DNA of 64,000 nucleotides. Source: Piliocolobus tephrosceles. Its lineage: Eukaryota; Chordata; Mammalia; Primates; Cercopithecidae. The DNA is taken from positions 135,774,604 through 135,838,603 of the forward strand of contig NC_045437.1 in NCBI RefSeq assembly GCF_002776525.5, written 5' to 3'. Of the stretch, positions 13,901-23,085 are shown piece by piece (position 1 is the first letter of the stretch; the number at the start of each line of letters is the position of its first letter). The notes beneath the pieces are model-generated. The model was not told the origin of the DNA and did not search any database. It saw nothing but the letters and a program-made list of their open reading frames with translations. The translations under genes were made by a program, and so were the position numbers.

Positions 13901-16900
13901 GTCTTAAACTTCTGACCTCAGATGATCCACCTGCCTCGGCCTCCCAAAGTGCTGGGATTATAAGCGTGAGCCACCATGCCCGGCCAGGCAGTTTCTTATA
14001 AAGTTAAACATGCAAATGCCCCATGTCCCAGCAGTTCTACTACCTAGATATTCCACTAAAACAGTGAAATCAGATGGCCACACAAAGACTTGTACACAAA
14101 TGTTTACAGCAGCTTAGCACACAATAGCCAAAAACTAGAAACAAACCAAATGTCCATCAACTGATGAATGGATATGCAAAGTGTGTTGTGTCTATGCAGT
14201 GAAATACTATACTGTGTAACAATAAAAAGGGCCAGGCTTGGTGGCTCACACCTGTAATCCCAGCACTTTGGGAGGCCAACACAGGTGGATCGCTTGAGCT
14301 CAGGAGTTCGAGACCAGACTGGACAACATGACAAAACTCCGTCTTTACTAAAAATACAAAAATTAACCGGGTGTGATAGCACAAGCCTGTAATCCCAGGT
14401 ACTAGGGTGGCTAAGGCAGGAGAATCTTTCAAATCTGGGAAGCGGAGGCTGCAGTGAGCCAAGATGGCACCACTGCACTCCAGCCTGGGTAAGAGAATGA
14501 GACCCTGTGTCAATAAAAGATAAAAGTAAAAAGGGACAGCTGGGTGCAGTGGCTCATGCCTATAATCCCAGCACTTTGGGAGGCCAAGGCGGGCGGATCA
14601 TGAGGTCAGGAGATTGAGACCATCCTGGCTAACATGGTGAAACCCCGTCTCTACTAAAAATACAAAAAAATTAGCCGGGCGAGGTGGCAGGCGCCTGTAG
14701 TCCCAGCTGCTCTGGAGGCTGAGGCAGGAGAATGGTGTGAACCCAGGAGGTGGAGCTTGCAGTGAGCCAAGATCGCACCACTGCACTCCAACCTAGGTGA
14801 CTGAGCAAGACTCTGTCTCAAAAAAAAAAAAAAAAAGGAACAAATTACTGCCACACAGATAATATTGGTGTTAGCTGGGCGAGGTGGCGGGCGCCTGTAG
14901 TCCCAGCTACTCAGGAGACTGAGGCAGGAGAATGGCGTGATCCCAGGAGGCCGAGCTTGTAGCCAAGATCGCGCCACTGCACTCCAGCCGGGGCGACAGT
15001 GAGATTCCGTCTCAAAAATAATAATAATATCGGTGACTCTCAAAAGCATTAAAGACACAAAAGACCATATACTCTGTGGTTCCATTTATGTGAATTCTAG
15101 AAAAGAAAAAATTAAAGTGACAAAACAACCAGTTCAGTGGTTGCCAGTGGGATGGGGCCAGGAGACGGCCTGCAGAGGAGCCGGAGGGCGTATCTTCAGT
15201 TGATGAAAATGTTCTGTCTTGATTTTGCTGGTAGTTATGGAGCTATATATGCTTCTCAGAACTTATCAAACTACATACTTAAAATTGAGCACATTTTTCT
15301 TAGTTGTACTCCAAGCTTTGTTTTATTTTGTTTTGGGTTTTTTTTTGAGATAGAGTCTCACTCTGTCACCCAGGCTGGGGTGCAGTGGCACAAACTGGGC
15401 TCGCTGCAACCTCCACCTCTCCGATTCAAGCGATTCTTCCACCTCAGCCTCCTGAGTAGCTGGGATTACAGCCTTGCACCACCACGCCCAGCTAATTTTT
15501 GGGTTTTTTTAGACGGGGTTTCACCGTGTTAGCCAGGCGAGTCTTTGAACACCTGACCTCCAGTGATCCACCCACCTCAGCCTCCCAAAGTTCTGGGATT
15601 ACAGGTGTGAGCAACTGCGCCCAGCCTTTATTGTGTTTTTGATTACAGCTTTTAGTTCCAGAAACTCACTTTTTGTTTTAATTAAATGCAAATGTAAAGG
15701 TGTTTTCTCAGTGTGAACAGACTTTAACACCGGGACGTAGGTGTTGCTGTGCAGCTAGACATGAGAGTTTCTGATGGGGGAAGCAAAAATGGGTGGCGGA
15801 GACAAGAGGAACTTTCTTAATTGTGAATTGTGTGTACTTGTTTCCAAATGCGGTTCACAGGAACAGTTTGGTGGCATCCTCTGTGCCTACCATGGGAGGA
15901 TGTTTACCTCAGACTCTGGCTTCTCTCTCCAGCTCCTGCTTCACATTTGCCATGACTTGACCCTGGCAGTGCTGAGCCAGCAGATGGCCTCCTGGGACGA
16001 GGCTGTGCAGGCGCTCCTTCAGGCAGTGGTCCGGAGCTATGACTCAGGGAGCTTCACCATCATGCAGGAAGTGTACTCAGCTTTTCTCCCTGACGGTAAA
16101 TGACTCCCCGCTGCCTGAGGCACACCTTTAGTGGACAACATCACCACCACTAGTGGTGTGGCACTGGGAGTACCAAAATTCTTAAAAGATGGAGATTGGC
16201 CAGCTGTGTCATTTCAGTAGAAAGTTTGGATTCTCTTACCCAAGCTTTTAAGAATGACTATACTCTTTCCTTTACCTGGCCCAACCCTCTTACTGCCTCC
16301 TGTCCACTTTCCACACAGTTTAAGGGAGAGAGAAATAGGAATGTAGTTACATGTTAGTAAGAACAGCAAAAAGATTGACATTCCTTGGGCTGCATAGTCA
16401 CTGAACTAAATCATTGTGATTTTTCAGCAAGACAGTGTGATCTTACCTCAGTCATTGTGGCCCCAGAGCCTTCAGTAGGACAAATGGACTCTATCATGCT
16501 TCGAATGACTACTAGGATGTAGTAATGGCTTGTCCCAAGCCAGGAAATGTTTAGCCTCCAGTTGGCTCTTGGTGGAAAGGCATGTGGTCCCGTGGATCAC
16601 ACTGTTGTCGTTTTTCCTGGGGTCTGCTTCTTGGGTGGTAGGAAATAGAACATAAGGGCAGGAAGCCAGATTTCTGGCAACTAGAGAAATGCATGACCCA
16701 GTATCTTCTCTTTTCCTAGGCTGTGACCACCTAAGAGACAAATTGGGTGACCGTCAATCCCCTGCCATGCCAGCTTTCAAAAGTTTGGAGGCCTTTTTTC
16801 TTTATGGGCGTCTGTATGAATTCTGGTGGTCTCTCTCTAGGCCTTGCCCAAATTCCAGTGTCTGGGTAAGGACTGGTCACAGAACACTCTCTGTTGAGCC

Positions 16901-19866
16901 AAGCCAGCAGTTAGACGCTGCCAGCACTGAAGAAACTGACCCTGAAACTTCTCAGCCAGAGCCAAACAGACCCTCGGAACTAGACTTGAGACTCACAGAA
17001 GAAGGTGAGCGAATACTGAGTACTTTTAAGGAGCTCTTTTCAGAAAAGCATGCCAGTCTCCAAAACTCACAGAGAACTGTTGCTGAAGTCCAAGAGACCT
17101 TGGCAGAAATGATCCGCCAGCACCAGAGGAGTCAACTCTGTAAATCCACAGCAAATGGTCCTGATAAGAATGAACTGGAAGTAGAAGCAGAGCAGCCCCT
17201 CTCCAGTTCTCAGAGCCAGTGGTAAGTACTGAGGCACGTGCAAGATGGAATGAAAAATAACCCTGCTGGCTAGGGACAGTGGCTCGTGCCTATAATCCCA
17301 GCACTTTGGGAGGCTGAAGCGGGAGGATCACTTGGCCCAGGAGTTTACCACCAGCCTGGGCAACAAAGTGAGACCCTGTCTCTACAAAAAAGAAAAAAAG
17401 GCTGGGCACAGTGGATCACGCTTGTAATCCCAGCACTTTGGGAGGCTGAGGTGGGCGGATCACTTGAGGTCAGGAGTTTGAGACCAGCCTGGCCAACATG
17501 GTGAACCCCATCTCTACTAAAAGTAAAAAAATTAGCCGGGTATGGTGGCACATGCCTGTAATCCCAGCTCCTTGGGGGGCTGAGACCAGATAATCACTTG
17601 AACCTGGGCTGCAGAGGTTGCAGTGAGCCAAAATCACACCAATGCACTCCAACCTGGGCATCAGAGGGAGACTTCATCTCAAAAAATACAAATAAAATAA
17701 CCAAGTGTGGTAGCATATACCCTGTAGCTACTTAGGAGTCTGAGGCAGGAGGATCACTTGAGACCAGGAGCTCAAGTTCAGCCTGGGCAACATATTGAGA
17801 CCCTGTCTCTAGAAAAATTAATTTTTTAAGATTAGCCAGTTGTGGTGGCATACACTTATAGTCCCGGCTACTCAGGAGGCTGAGGTGGGAGGATCACTTA
17901 AGCCCAGGAGTTCGAGGCTGTAGTGAGATACGATTGTGCCATTCACACCAGCCTGGTTGACCCTGTCTTTACAAAAAAAAAAAAATTAAATTAAATTTTA
18001 AGAAGCCAGGTGACAAAGGAATTTTATTTATAAAATGAGATAAAAGTTACCGTGTCATGGGCAAAAGTTTAAATTTTTAAAAAATTTTAAAAATAAAAGA
18101 TAAAAGTTACCCAGGCATAACAAAAGATAATCCAGTTCAAGGATGGGCAAAGGACTTGAATAGATATTTCTCTAAAAAGCCAGTAGGCACAGGAAATGAT
18201 GCTCAACATCTGACCATTAGGGAAATGCAAATCAAAACCACAGTGAAGTAGCACTTCATAGCCATTAGGCTACTATCAGAGAAACAGAACAAGTGTTGGG
18301 GAGGATGCAGAGACATTGGAACCCTTGTGCCTGTGGGTGGAAATGTAAAATGATGCAGCCACTGTGGAAAACAGTATAGCAGCAGTTCCTCCAGAAATGT
18401 AAAATAGAATGACCATAGGATCCAGCACTTCCACATTTGGGTATACACCCAAAAGAATTGAAAGCAGGGTCTGAAATATGTGCACACCTGTGTGCATAGC
18501 AGCATTATTCATAATACCCAAAACATGGGAGCAACCTAAGTATCCACTGACAGATGAATGGATAAGCAAAATGTGCCATATCCATACGATGGAGCGTCAT
18601 TCAGCCTTACCAAGGAAGGACGTTATGGTGAGTGGAATAAGCCAGTCACGAAAAGACATACACTGTATGACTCCACTTATATGAGGTACTCAAAATAGTT
18701 AAAATCATAGAGGCAGAAAGGAGAATGATGTTGACAGGGGCTGAGGGAAGCAGAATGAGAAGTTACTGTTTAATGGGTATAAAATTTCAGTTTTACAAAA
18801 CGACAAGAGTTTTGGAAATGGGTGGTGGGGATGTTTTTCACAACATTATGAAGGTATTTAAAACCGCTGAACTATATATTTTTAAATGGCTAAAATGGTA
18901 AGCTTTATGTTATATACATTTTATCACAGTAAAATCAATGGGAGAAAAATGTTACCCAGGGAAAGACATACAACTTACACCTTTTATTTTTTTAACTAGT
19001 AAAGAAGAAAAAAATGAGCCACTTTCTCTGCCTGAATTAACCAAAAGGCTTACAGAGGCAAATGAGAAAATGGCGAAATTTCCTGAGAGCATTAAGGTAA
19101 GAGTTAAAGCAGTTCATTTGGTAAAGCATCACTTTTTGTGTTATCACTTGACTATACCACCTTCTTATAGGTCAGCTACCACTCTGTTCAGTTTCTAAAA
19201 TCTCTACCCATTCATATGAGCTTAAGAATTTAGAATCTGATTACTTTGGTTAGCTAGGATGTTTTGTGAGAGTAGAATTATTGATCACACAAGTAATTTT
19301 ATACCTCAGTCTTCAGAGAAACTAAATAAATGTAATAGGTAAGAAGTAAAATTTAGATTGGTGCCATGTATTAGACAGCTTACAGATGGACAGGTCTTTT
19401 TGGCTGTGGGCCCAAATAGTAATAGAAGCACCATTTTTAAGGGTTGATTTGCATAGTGCTGTAGAAAGAGATTGTGCCATTGAGAAGGACATCCCCGTAG
19501 CCATCCCAGTTTTGAGTGTCATTTCTCCTTGGAGTAACCATTGAAGAGAAAGACAGGACATTGCCTTAGGAGAGAGCTGGATCAGCTGTGTCCAAGAAGT
19601 GTCTATAGATGAACCTGAGTCACTGGTGCCTTCTGTGAAGGTGTTTGTGGCTCTTTTGCAAATGCTTCCTTATTCATCCTCATGTCATCGTCTTTCAGGC
19701 CTGGCCCTTCCCAGATGTGCTGGAGTGCTGCCTCGTCCTGCTTCTCATCAGGTCCCACTTTCCTGGGTGTCTGGCCCAGGAAATGCACCAGCAGGCCCTA
19801 GAGCTCCTTCAGAAATACGGCAACACGAAAACTTACAAAAGACACTGCCAGACCTTCTGCACGTGA
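1826..19866 (+). CDS. GEMIN5: GEMIN5, 3' half: 12 coding exons (gem-associated protein 5, C-terminal ~714 residues)
   Basis: Gemin5 is the snRNA-binding subunit of the SMN complex, which loads Sm rings on snRNAs in the cytoplasm; it also binds mRNA and ribosomes. Joined at GT-AG sites with matching phases, exons 1826-1954, 2592-2714, 4110-4205, 4609-4746, 5809-5956, 7901-8020, 8555-8765, 12109-12360, 15933-16095, 16720-17221, 19000-19096 and 19699-19866 give 2147 coding bases, about 714 residues, ending TFCT-stop. I recognise the product from stretches such as [36 protein letters not shown] and AWPFPDVLECCLVLLLIRSH. This part holds the helical TPR-like dimerisation module (exons 4 to about 9) and the C-terminal non-canonical RNA-binding region (exons 10-12). 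The N-terminal WD40 propellers are encoded left of the window. No internal stop or frameshift is seen, so the locus looks functional. The gene converges on CNOT8. Confidence 0.96.
2095..2317 (-). mobile_element. Alu, partial
   Basis: Reverse-strand Alu with an internal deletion of the first arm, in the GEMIN5 intron before 2592. Confidence 0.85.
2592..2714 (+). CDS. GEMIN5: GEMIN5 coding exon
   Basis: Acceptor ttacatttcag, donor AAAG|gtacaa. It encodes [20 protein letters not shown] and continues to ATAKHSK. The basic KKRKAR stretch lies just before the TPR-like module. Confidence 0.93.
3320..3460 (+). mobile_element. Alu left monomer (FLAM-like)
   Basis: A single ~130-bp monomer ending GAGACCCTGTCTC with a T/A-rich tail. 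Confidence 0.75.
4110..4205 (+). CDS. GEMIN5: GEMIN5 coding exon
   Basis: Acceptor aattaacag, donor GAAG|gtgagg. It encodes EPNEDVSADLEERFHLGLFT and continues to RMIDIEG. This is the start of the helical TPR-like module. Confidence 0.94.
4609..4746 (+). CDS. GEMIN5: GEMIN5 coding exon
   Basis: Acceptor tttcaaacag, donor GCGG|gtatgg. It encodes [20 protein letters not shown] and continues to LVAMAPA, helices of the TPR-like module. Confidence 0.94.
5015..5185 (+). mobile_element. FLAM_A fossil monomer (7SL-like)
   Basis: The monomer keeps the segment GCCTGTGAATAGCCACTG, present in 7SL RNA and FLAM_A but lost in Alu. It lies directly before an Alu. Confidence 0.75.
5188..5485 (+). mobile_element. 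Alu (AluJ/S type)
   Basis: Full two-arm Alu with an A-rich tail, GEMIN5 intron. Confidence 0.88.
5809..5956 (+). CDS. GEMIN5: GEMIN5 coding exon
   Basis: Acceptor cattttttcag, donor TACAG|gtatgt. It encodes [20 protein letters not shown] and continues to ELLKSNHFYR, part of the TPR-like helical repeats. Confidence 0.94.
6050..6256 (-). mobile_element. Alu, partial, old
   Basis: Reverse-strand Alu lacking its T-rich head and part of an arm. Confidence 0.8.
6257..7900 (+). other. GEMIN5 intron, no clear element
   Basis: About 1.6 kb without an Alu or recognised exon. A short stretch near 7665-7710 (ending AAGAACCGCTGATC) resembles the terminal part of hAT/MER DNA-transposon fossils. Confidence 0.4.
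7901..8020 (+). CDS. GEMIN5: GEMIN5 coding exon
   Basis: Acceptor ttgcctttag, donor AAATG|gtaagc. It encodes [20 protein letters not shown] and continues to GHYAIAAKC, again alpha-helical TPR-like sequence. Confidence 0.94.
8555..8765 (+). CDS. GEMIN5: GEMIN5 coding exon
   Basis: Acceptor catattatag, donor CTACAG|gtcagt. It encodes [20 protein letters not shown] and continues to QEALQLHESLQ, an alanine/leucine-rich helical stretch of the dimerisation module. Confidence 0.94.
9004..9291 (+). mobile_element. Alu (AluS type)
   Basis: Full Alu with a small deletion in the right arm and an A18 tail. Confidence 0.9.
9468..9708 (+). mobile_element. Alu, 5' shortened
   Basis: The head is reduced; the rest of both arms is present. 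Confidence 0.85.
9746..10171 (-). mobile_element. AluYR-type Alu with assembly gap
   Basis: The head signature AGGCTTGAGCCACCG (reverse) is the Old World monkey type. Target duplication GAAATGTCTTATTTCTT is visible at about 9731 and 10173. Confidence 0.9.
9787..9886. other. Assembly gap (100 N) inside a young Alu
   Basis: Exactly 100 N, the usual placeholder size. The bases on both sides start the same reverse Alu (GAGACGGAGTCTTGCTC), so the flank is duplicated across the gap. Confidence 0.95.
10345..10652 (-). mobile_element. AluYR-type Alu
   Basis: Reverse strand; target duplication ACTAAC(C/A)AGAG on both sides. Confidence 0.9.
11099..11565 (-). mobile_element. AluYR-type Alu, mostly in assembly gap
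   Basis: Only the last ~65 bases are sequenced, ending GCCACCGCGCCCGGCC. Confidence 0.85.
11101..11500. other. Assembly gap (400 N) inside a young Alu
   Basis: The gap is followed by the 3' part of a reverse AluYR (11501-11565). The target duplication AAAATAAATTTTCT is visible on both sides (about 11085 and 11573), so the gap should hold only the rest of that Alu. Confidence 0.9.
12109..12360 (+). CDS. GEMIN5: GEMIN5 coding exon
   Basis: Acceptor tgttccag, donor AAACAG|gtaagc; phase 0 at both ends, 84 codons. It encodes GQRLVFCLLELLSRHLEEKR and continues to ATNNTPPKQ. Skipping this exon would keep the frame. Confidence 0.94.
12577..12600. repeat. (TTA)n microsatellite
   Basis: About eight TTA units beside the T-rich start of a reverse Alu fragment. 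Confidence 0.9.
12601..12765 (-). mobile_element. Alu fragment
   Basis: One arm of a reverse Alu with a small internal insertion. Confidence 0.8.
13148..13272 (-). mobile_element. Alu monomer, old
   Basis: One reverse arm, strongly diverged. Confidence 0.75.
13352..13986 (-). mobile_element. Alu with a second Alu nested in it
   Basis: The outer Alu (13352-13548 and 13850-13986) is split by a full reverse Alu (13551-13849). The duplication TAGATTTTTA marks the inner insertion. Confidence 0.88.
13987..14228 (+). mobile_element. L1 fragment, old
   Basis: Diverged L1 ORF2/3' sequence (for example AATGTCCATCAACTGATGAA). It probably continues at 15031-15320 beyond three Alus. Confidence 0.7.
14230..14525 (+). 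mobile_element. Alu
   Basis: Full-length + strand Alu inserted in the L1 remnant. Confidence 0.9.
14538..14836 (+). mobile_element. AluY-type Alu
   Basis: Full length with an A-rich tail; the middle reads GCCGGGCGAGGTGGC. Confidence 0.9.
14873..15030 (+). mobile_element. Alu right arm, 5' truncated
   Basis: Starts at the middle of the element and ends with an (ATA)n-containing tail. Confidence 0.85.
15031..15320 (+). mobile_element. L1 3'-end remnant, old
   Basis: Contains ATTCTAGAAAAG and GTTGCCAGTGGGATGGGG, typical of old L1 3' UTRs. It is the likely continuation of 13987-14228. Confidence 0.6.
15336..15627 (-). mobile_element. Alu (AluS type)
   Basis: Reverse strand, nearly full length. 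Confidence 0.9.
15933..16095 (+). CDS. GEMIN5: GEMIN5 coding exon
   Basis: Acceptor ttctctctccag, donor GACG|gtaaat. It encodes LLLHICHDLTLAVLSQQMAS and continues to YSAFLPDG. Confidence 0.94.
16720..17221 (+). CDS. GEMIN5: GEMIN5 coding exon (largest in window)
   Basis: Acceptor ttttcctag, donor CAGTG|gtaagt, 502 bp. It starts CDHLRDKLGD, passes through a tyrosine/tryptophan-rich stretch (FFLYGRLYEFWWSLSRPCP), then an acidic Ser/Thr/Glu-rich linker and a long charged helix (LTEEGERILSTFKELFSEKH). It covers most of the first C-terminal RNA-binding region. Confidence 0.95.
17268..17990 (+). mobile_element. Alu cluster: monomer, AluS and AluJ in series
   Basis: A left monomer (17268-17400), a full AluS-like (17401-17690) and an old AluJ-like (17695-17985) follow each other on the + strand in the GEMIN5 intron after 17221. 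Confidence 0.85.
18105..18950 (+). mobile_element. L1 3' end, old (L1M-type)
   Basis: About 0.85 kb of L1 ORF2 end plus 3' UTR, recognisable from GGGAAATGCAAATCAAAACC, AATGGATAAGCAAAATGTG and the end TTATCACAGTAAAA. It ends about 50 bp before the GEMIN5 exon at 19000. Confidence 0.88.
19000..19096 (+). CDS. GEMIN5: GEMIN5 coding exon
   Basis: Acceptor tttttaactag, donor ATTAAG|gtaaga. It encodes KEEKNEPLSLPELTKRLTEA and continues to KFPESIK. The intron just before it carries an old L1 3' end. Confidence 0.93.
19699..19866 (+). CDS. GEMIN5: GEMIN5 terminal coding exon
   Basis: Acceptor cgtctttcag|GCCTGG. It encodes AWPFPDVLECCLVLLLIRSH and ends KRHCQTFCT with TGA at 19864-19866, 55 residues in this exon. 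Confidence 0.95.
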   Translation, partial: AWPFPDVLECCLVLLLIRSHFPGCLAQEMHQQALELLQKYGNTKTYKRHCQTFCT

Positions 19867-21065
19867 ATTTTTACACACCTTGAAGAAACTGCCGAATTGA
19901 AAATGTTTGACACCTTTCACCTCTGCAGTTCCACCTCACCAGACATTCACTCTGGTCCCTAGCTGTTTTTGCGGTAATCCAAATGAATACAAACGAGGAT
20001 TAAGTTTGAATCAACCCTGCCTACCCACAGACCCAGTGGATCTGACTTTAGACTCAGTTGTGGTCTCCTGCTGAAGGGAAGATCATGTAAAGCCCGCAGT
20101 AGTTATTCAGAACTAATACCTGCAGAGTATCAGTCATCTCTACAGCCTTAGGCAGGTTTCATCCAAAGAGGAGAAACTTCTGTCATCACCCAAAGTGTTA
20201 CATGCTTAAAACACAAGCTACCTTTATAAATACTTCATCTGATCAGAAATGTGTCATGCTTGTTTGAGATGGAGTTGCTGCGTTTTAGGACTATTGATAC
20301 TTTTTTAAAATTGTTTTTATAATATTTAATTTGAAAGAGGAGACCTTTCTCTCTCTCCTCTTTCATAGATTGAAGTTTGAATATGAAATAGGCCTTAACC
20401 ATCATGTTGACTCTCCTGTCAGAATTTTAGGTTGGAAATTTGGTTTTATTCTTTTATGTAATTGCTTATTTGAACAGATCACTTACTAAAGCTTTAGAAG
20501 AAGTGATTCAAATGTGTATTTTCCCTTCAGTTTTATAACAAATGGATCGATGGCAGCCAAATAGCTCAGGAATAAATTACTGTTTCAATGGTTTTTAAAC
20601 TTTCTTGGATCATAGGATCCTTTTGAGAATCAGATTAAAGCCAAAGATACTCTTTGGAGAAAAAGGCATGTTCCTAATTTTGCATAGATGACCTTTGGAT
20701 TTTTGGACTCTGACAATTGGGACCCTAAATACTATTTAATTGTAAATCTTTTTTTTCTCCTCCTTGGTTATTTAAACAGTTGAACAGTGTCAGGAACAGA
20801 TGTTTCTGTAATGTCACAGTTGCCAGGATGGGAAAATCAGAGTCTGGCAGGGGTGTGGGAAGGCATACGCCTTTCATGTAATTGAACTGTTGAGGATTCA
20901 TTGTGAAGGCTTTTCTGCTCACGTTTGTAATTTATTTTTCAGTTAATTCCTAGGATTGGGATTGGGACAGTAAGAATGAAATTCATTTACAGGGAGTCCC
21001 AGGAAAGAAAAAGTTTAAGGCAGTTTTCAAAGATGTGTATGTGCCTAGCATTAGAGTTTAATAAA
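19867..21065 (+). other. GEMIN5: GEMIN5 3' UTR with two candidate poly(A) signals
   Basis: Non-repetitive sequence follows the stop codon. AATAAA hexamers occur at 20571-20576 and 21060-21065; either could end the transcript shortly downstream. The usage is not visible from sequence alone. Confidence 0.65.
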
Positions 21066-21417
21066 CTCTACAAAGGGAAATACTGTAGAATTTAGATCCT
21101 CACAGTTCTTCATACAGTTAAGTGAACTTTAGGAAGATGATACTTTGTTACTAAAGATGGAGAATCTTTCTTGATTGCAAAGATAGAAATAGGCATGGCT
21201 AGGTAGAAAACTGGACACCAGTTCTACAAACTGATAAAATGAACTTTGCTTACAGAGGTGGAGAAAATATATAGTCCGTTCCACCTGAGTAAAGAGTGAT
21301 ATCGTTAAACTAGAATTCTAAATTCCTTTGTGATCTGTCAGAAGCATCACCTGTGGGTAGAAGGGTCCTGCTCACTCCTCAGTTACTGCTTTGGTAAGAA
21401 CAAGATTTGCTATTCGA

Positions 21418-21720
21418 GTCCGGGTGGGGTGGCTCATGCCTGTAATCCCAACACTTTGGGAGGCCAAGGCAAGTGAATCACTTGAGGACCGGAGTTTGAG
21501 AACAGCTGGGCAGTATATATGGAGGCAGTATATATTTGAGACCAACATTTGGCAGTATATATGGAGGGGCTGAATTGCACTCAGTTGCCTGGTGCTATGG
21601 TGCAAACCTATACTCTAGATACTATGGAGGTTGAGGCAGGAGGATTGCTTGAAGCCAGGAGTTCAGGGCCAACCTGGGCAACATAGCACGCTCCCATCTC
21701 TATAAGTAATAAATAAAATT
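21418..21720 (+). mobile_element. Old Alu with internal GGCAGTATATAT repeats
   Basis: A diverged Alu; its centre (21509-21568) carries three copies of GGCAGTATATAT. Confidence 0.75.
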
Positions 21721-22034
21721 TTTTTTTTTTTTTTTTTTTGTGACGGAGTCTTGCTCTGCCACCCAGGCTGGAGTGCAGTGGCCGGATCTCAGCTCACTAC
21801 AAGCTCCGCCTCCTGGGTTTACGCCATTCTCCTGCCTCAGCCTCCCAAGTAGCTGGGACTACAGGCGCCCGCCTCGTCGCCCGGCTAATTTTTTGTTTTT
21901 TTTTTTTTTTTTTTAAGTAGAGACAGGGTTTCACCGTATTAGCCAGGATGGTCTCGATCTCCTGACCTCGTGATCCACCCATCTCGGCCTCCCAAAGTGC
22001 TGGGATTACAGGCTTGAGCCACCAGGCCCGGCCA
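21721..22034 (-). mobile_element. AluYR-type Alu
   Basis: Target duplication AATAAAATTTTT on both sides. A second T run lies in its middle (21893-21914). Confidence 0.9.
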
Positions 22035-22052
22035 ATAAAATTTTTAAAATGA

Positions 22053-22531
22053 ATTATGGCCAGGCACAGTGGCTCATACCTGTAATCCTAGCACTTTGGG
22101 AGGCCGAGGCAGGCAGATCACTTGAGATCAGGAGTTCAAAACCAGCCTGGCCAACATGCAGAAACCCCATCTCTACTAAAAATACAAAAATTAGGCCGGG
22201 CGCGGTGGCTCAAGCCTGTAATCCCAGCACTTCGGGAGGCCGAGACGGGCAGATCACGAGGTCAGGAGATCGAGACCATCCTGGCTAACACGGTGAAACC
22301 CCGTCTCTACTAAAAAATACAAAAAACTAGCCGGGCGAGGTGGCGGGCACCTGTAGTCCCAGCTACTCGAGAGGCTGAGGCAGGAGAATGGTGTAAAACC
22401 CGGGAGGCGGAGCTTGCAGTGAGCTCAGATCCAGCCACTGCACTCCAGCCTGGGTGACACAGCGAGACTCCGTCTCAAAAAAAAAAATACAAAAATTAGC
22501 TTGACGTGGTGGCACATGTCTGTAATCCCAG
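22053..22531 (+). mobile_element. Outer Alu, first part, with nested AluYR
   Basis: The outer Alu (22053-22192 and 22487-22531) is split by a full AluYR (22193-22486, duplication ATACAAAAATTA). Its remaining arm lies at 30816-30953, beyond the provirus. Confidence 0.92.
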
Positions 22532-23030
22532 TGTTGGAAATAAGAGCTCAGAGTTGCGAAGAAAACGGGCACTCAAAAGACTCCTAGCAAGGCAAATTTA
22601 CTTCTGTAGAAGGGTGCTGCCTGCACCAATCACAATCGCAAGAGCACACTGAACAGAGGAAAGAAGGATTTTTATCCCTAATGCAACTTCTGTTTCTGTG
22701 TCCGTTCCCCATTGGCTGAAGTCGGACCACACAATTTAAGCTAGCCTGATGGGCTAAAACTTGAAATTTTTCCAAATAGGGTAGACGGGAGAAGGGGTAG
22801 GAGTGGTAAAACTTTTCCTAATAGGGTAAACTTAAACCTTTAAACAGGTAACTTGTAAAGAAAGGAGGGGAGGGAGGGATTGTCCATTAAGGCATGTTTG
22901 GGCATGTTTAGGCACGGCAAAGATGGAAAGGCTTGTTTAGGGAACAATAATTTATCCTTTCTAGCAATGTGAAAGGACATTAGTTGCTAAAAGGAACGAG
23001 GAAGTTTGAAGAGGAATTGATTGTTTGGCA
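22532..23030 (-). repeat. 3' LTR of the provirus
   Basis: The ends are intact TG...CA on the - strand. It is flanked outside by CCAG (22528-22531) and inside by the polypurine tract. A CCAAT motif is present near 22710. It points toward the GEMIN5 3' end. Confidence 0.93.
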
Positions 23031-23044
23031 AATTTCCCCCTCTT
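23031..23044 (-). other. Polypurine tract
   Basis: The - strand reads AAGAGGGGGAAATT directly before the 3' LTR, the usual plus-strand primer position. Confidence 0.85.
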
Positions 23045-23085
23045 GGTAGTTCTTCCTCTTCAAGTCTCCTTAACGTATCTTGACT

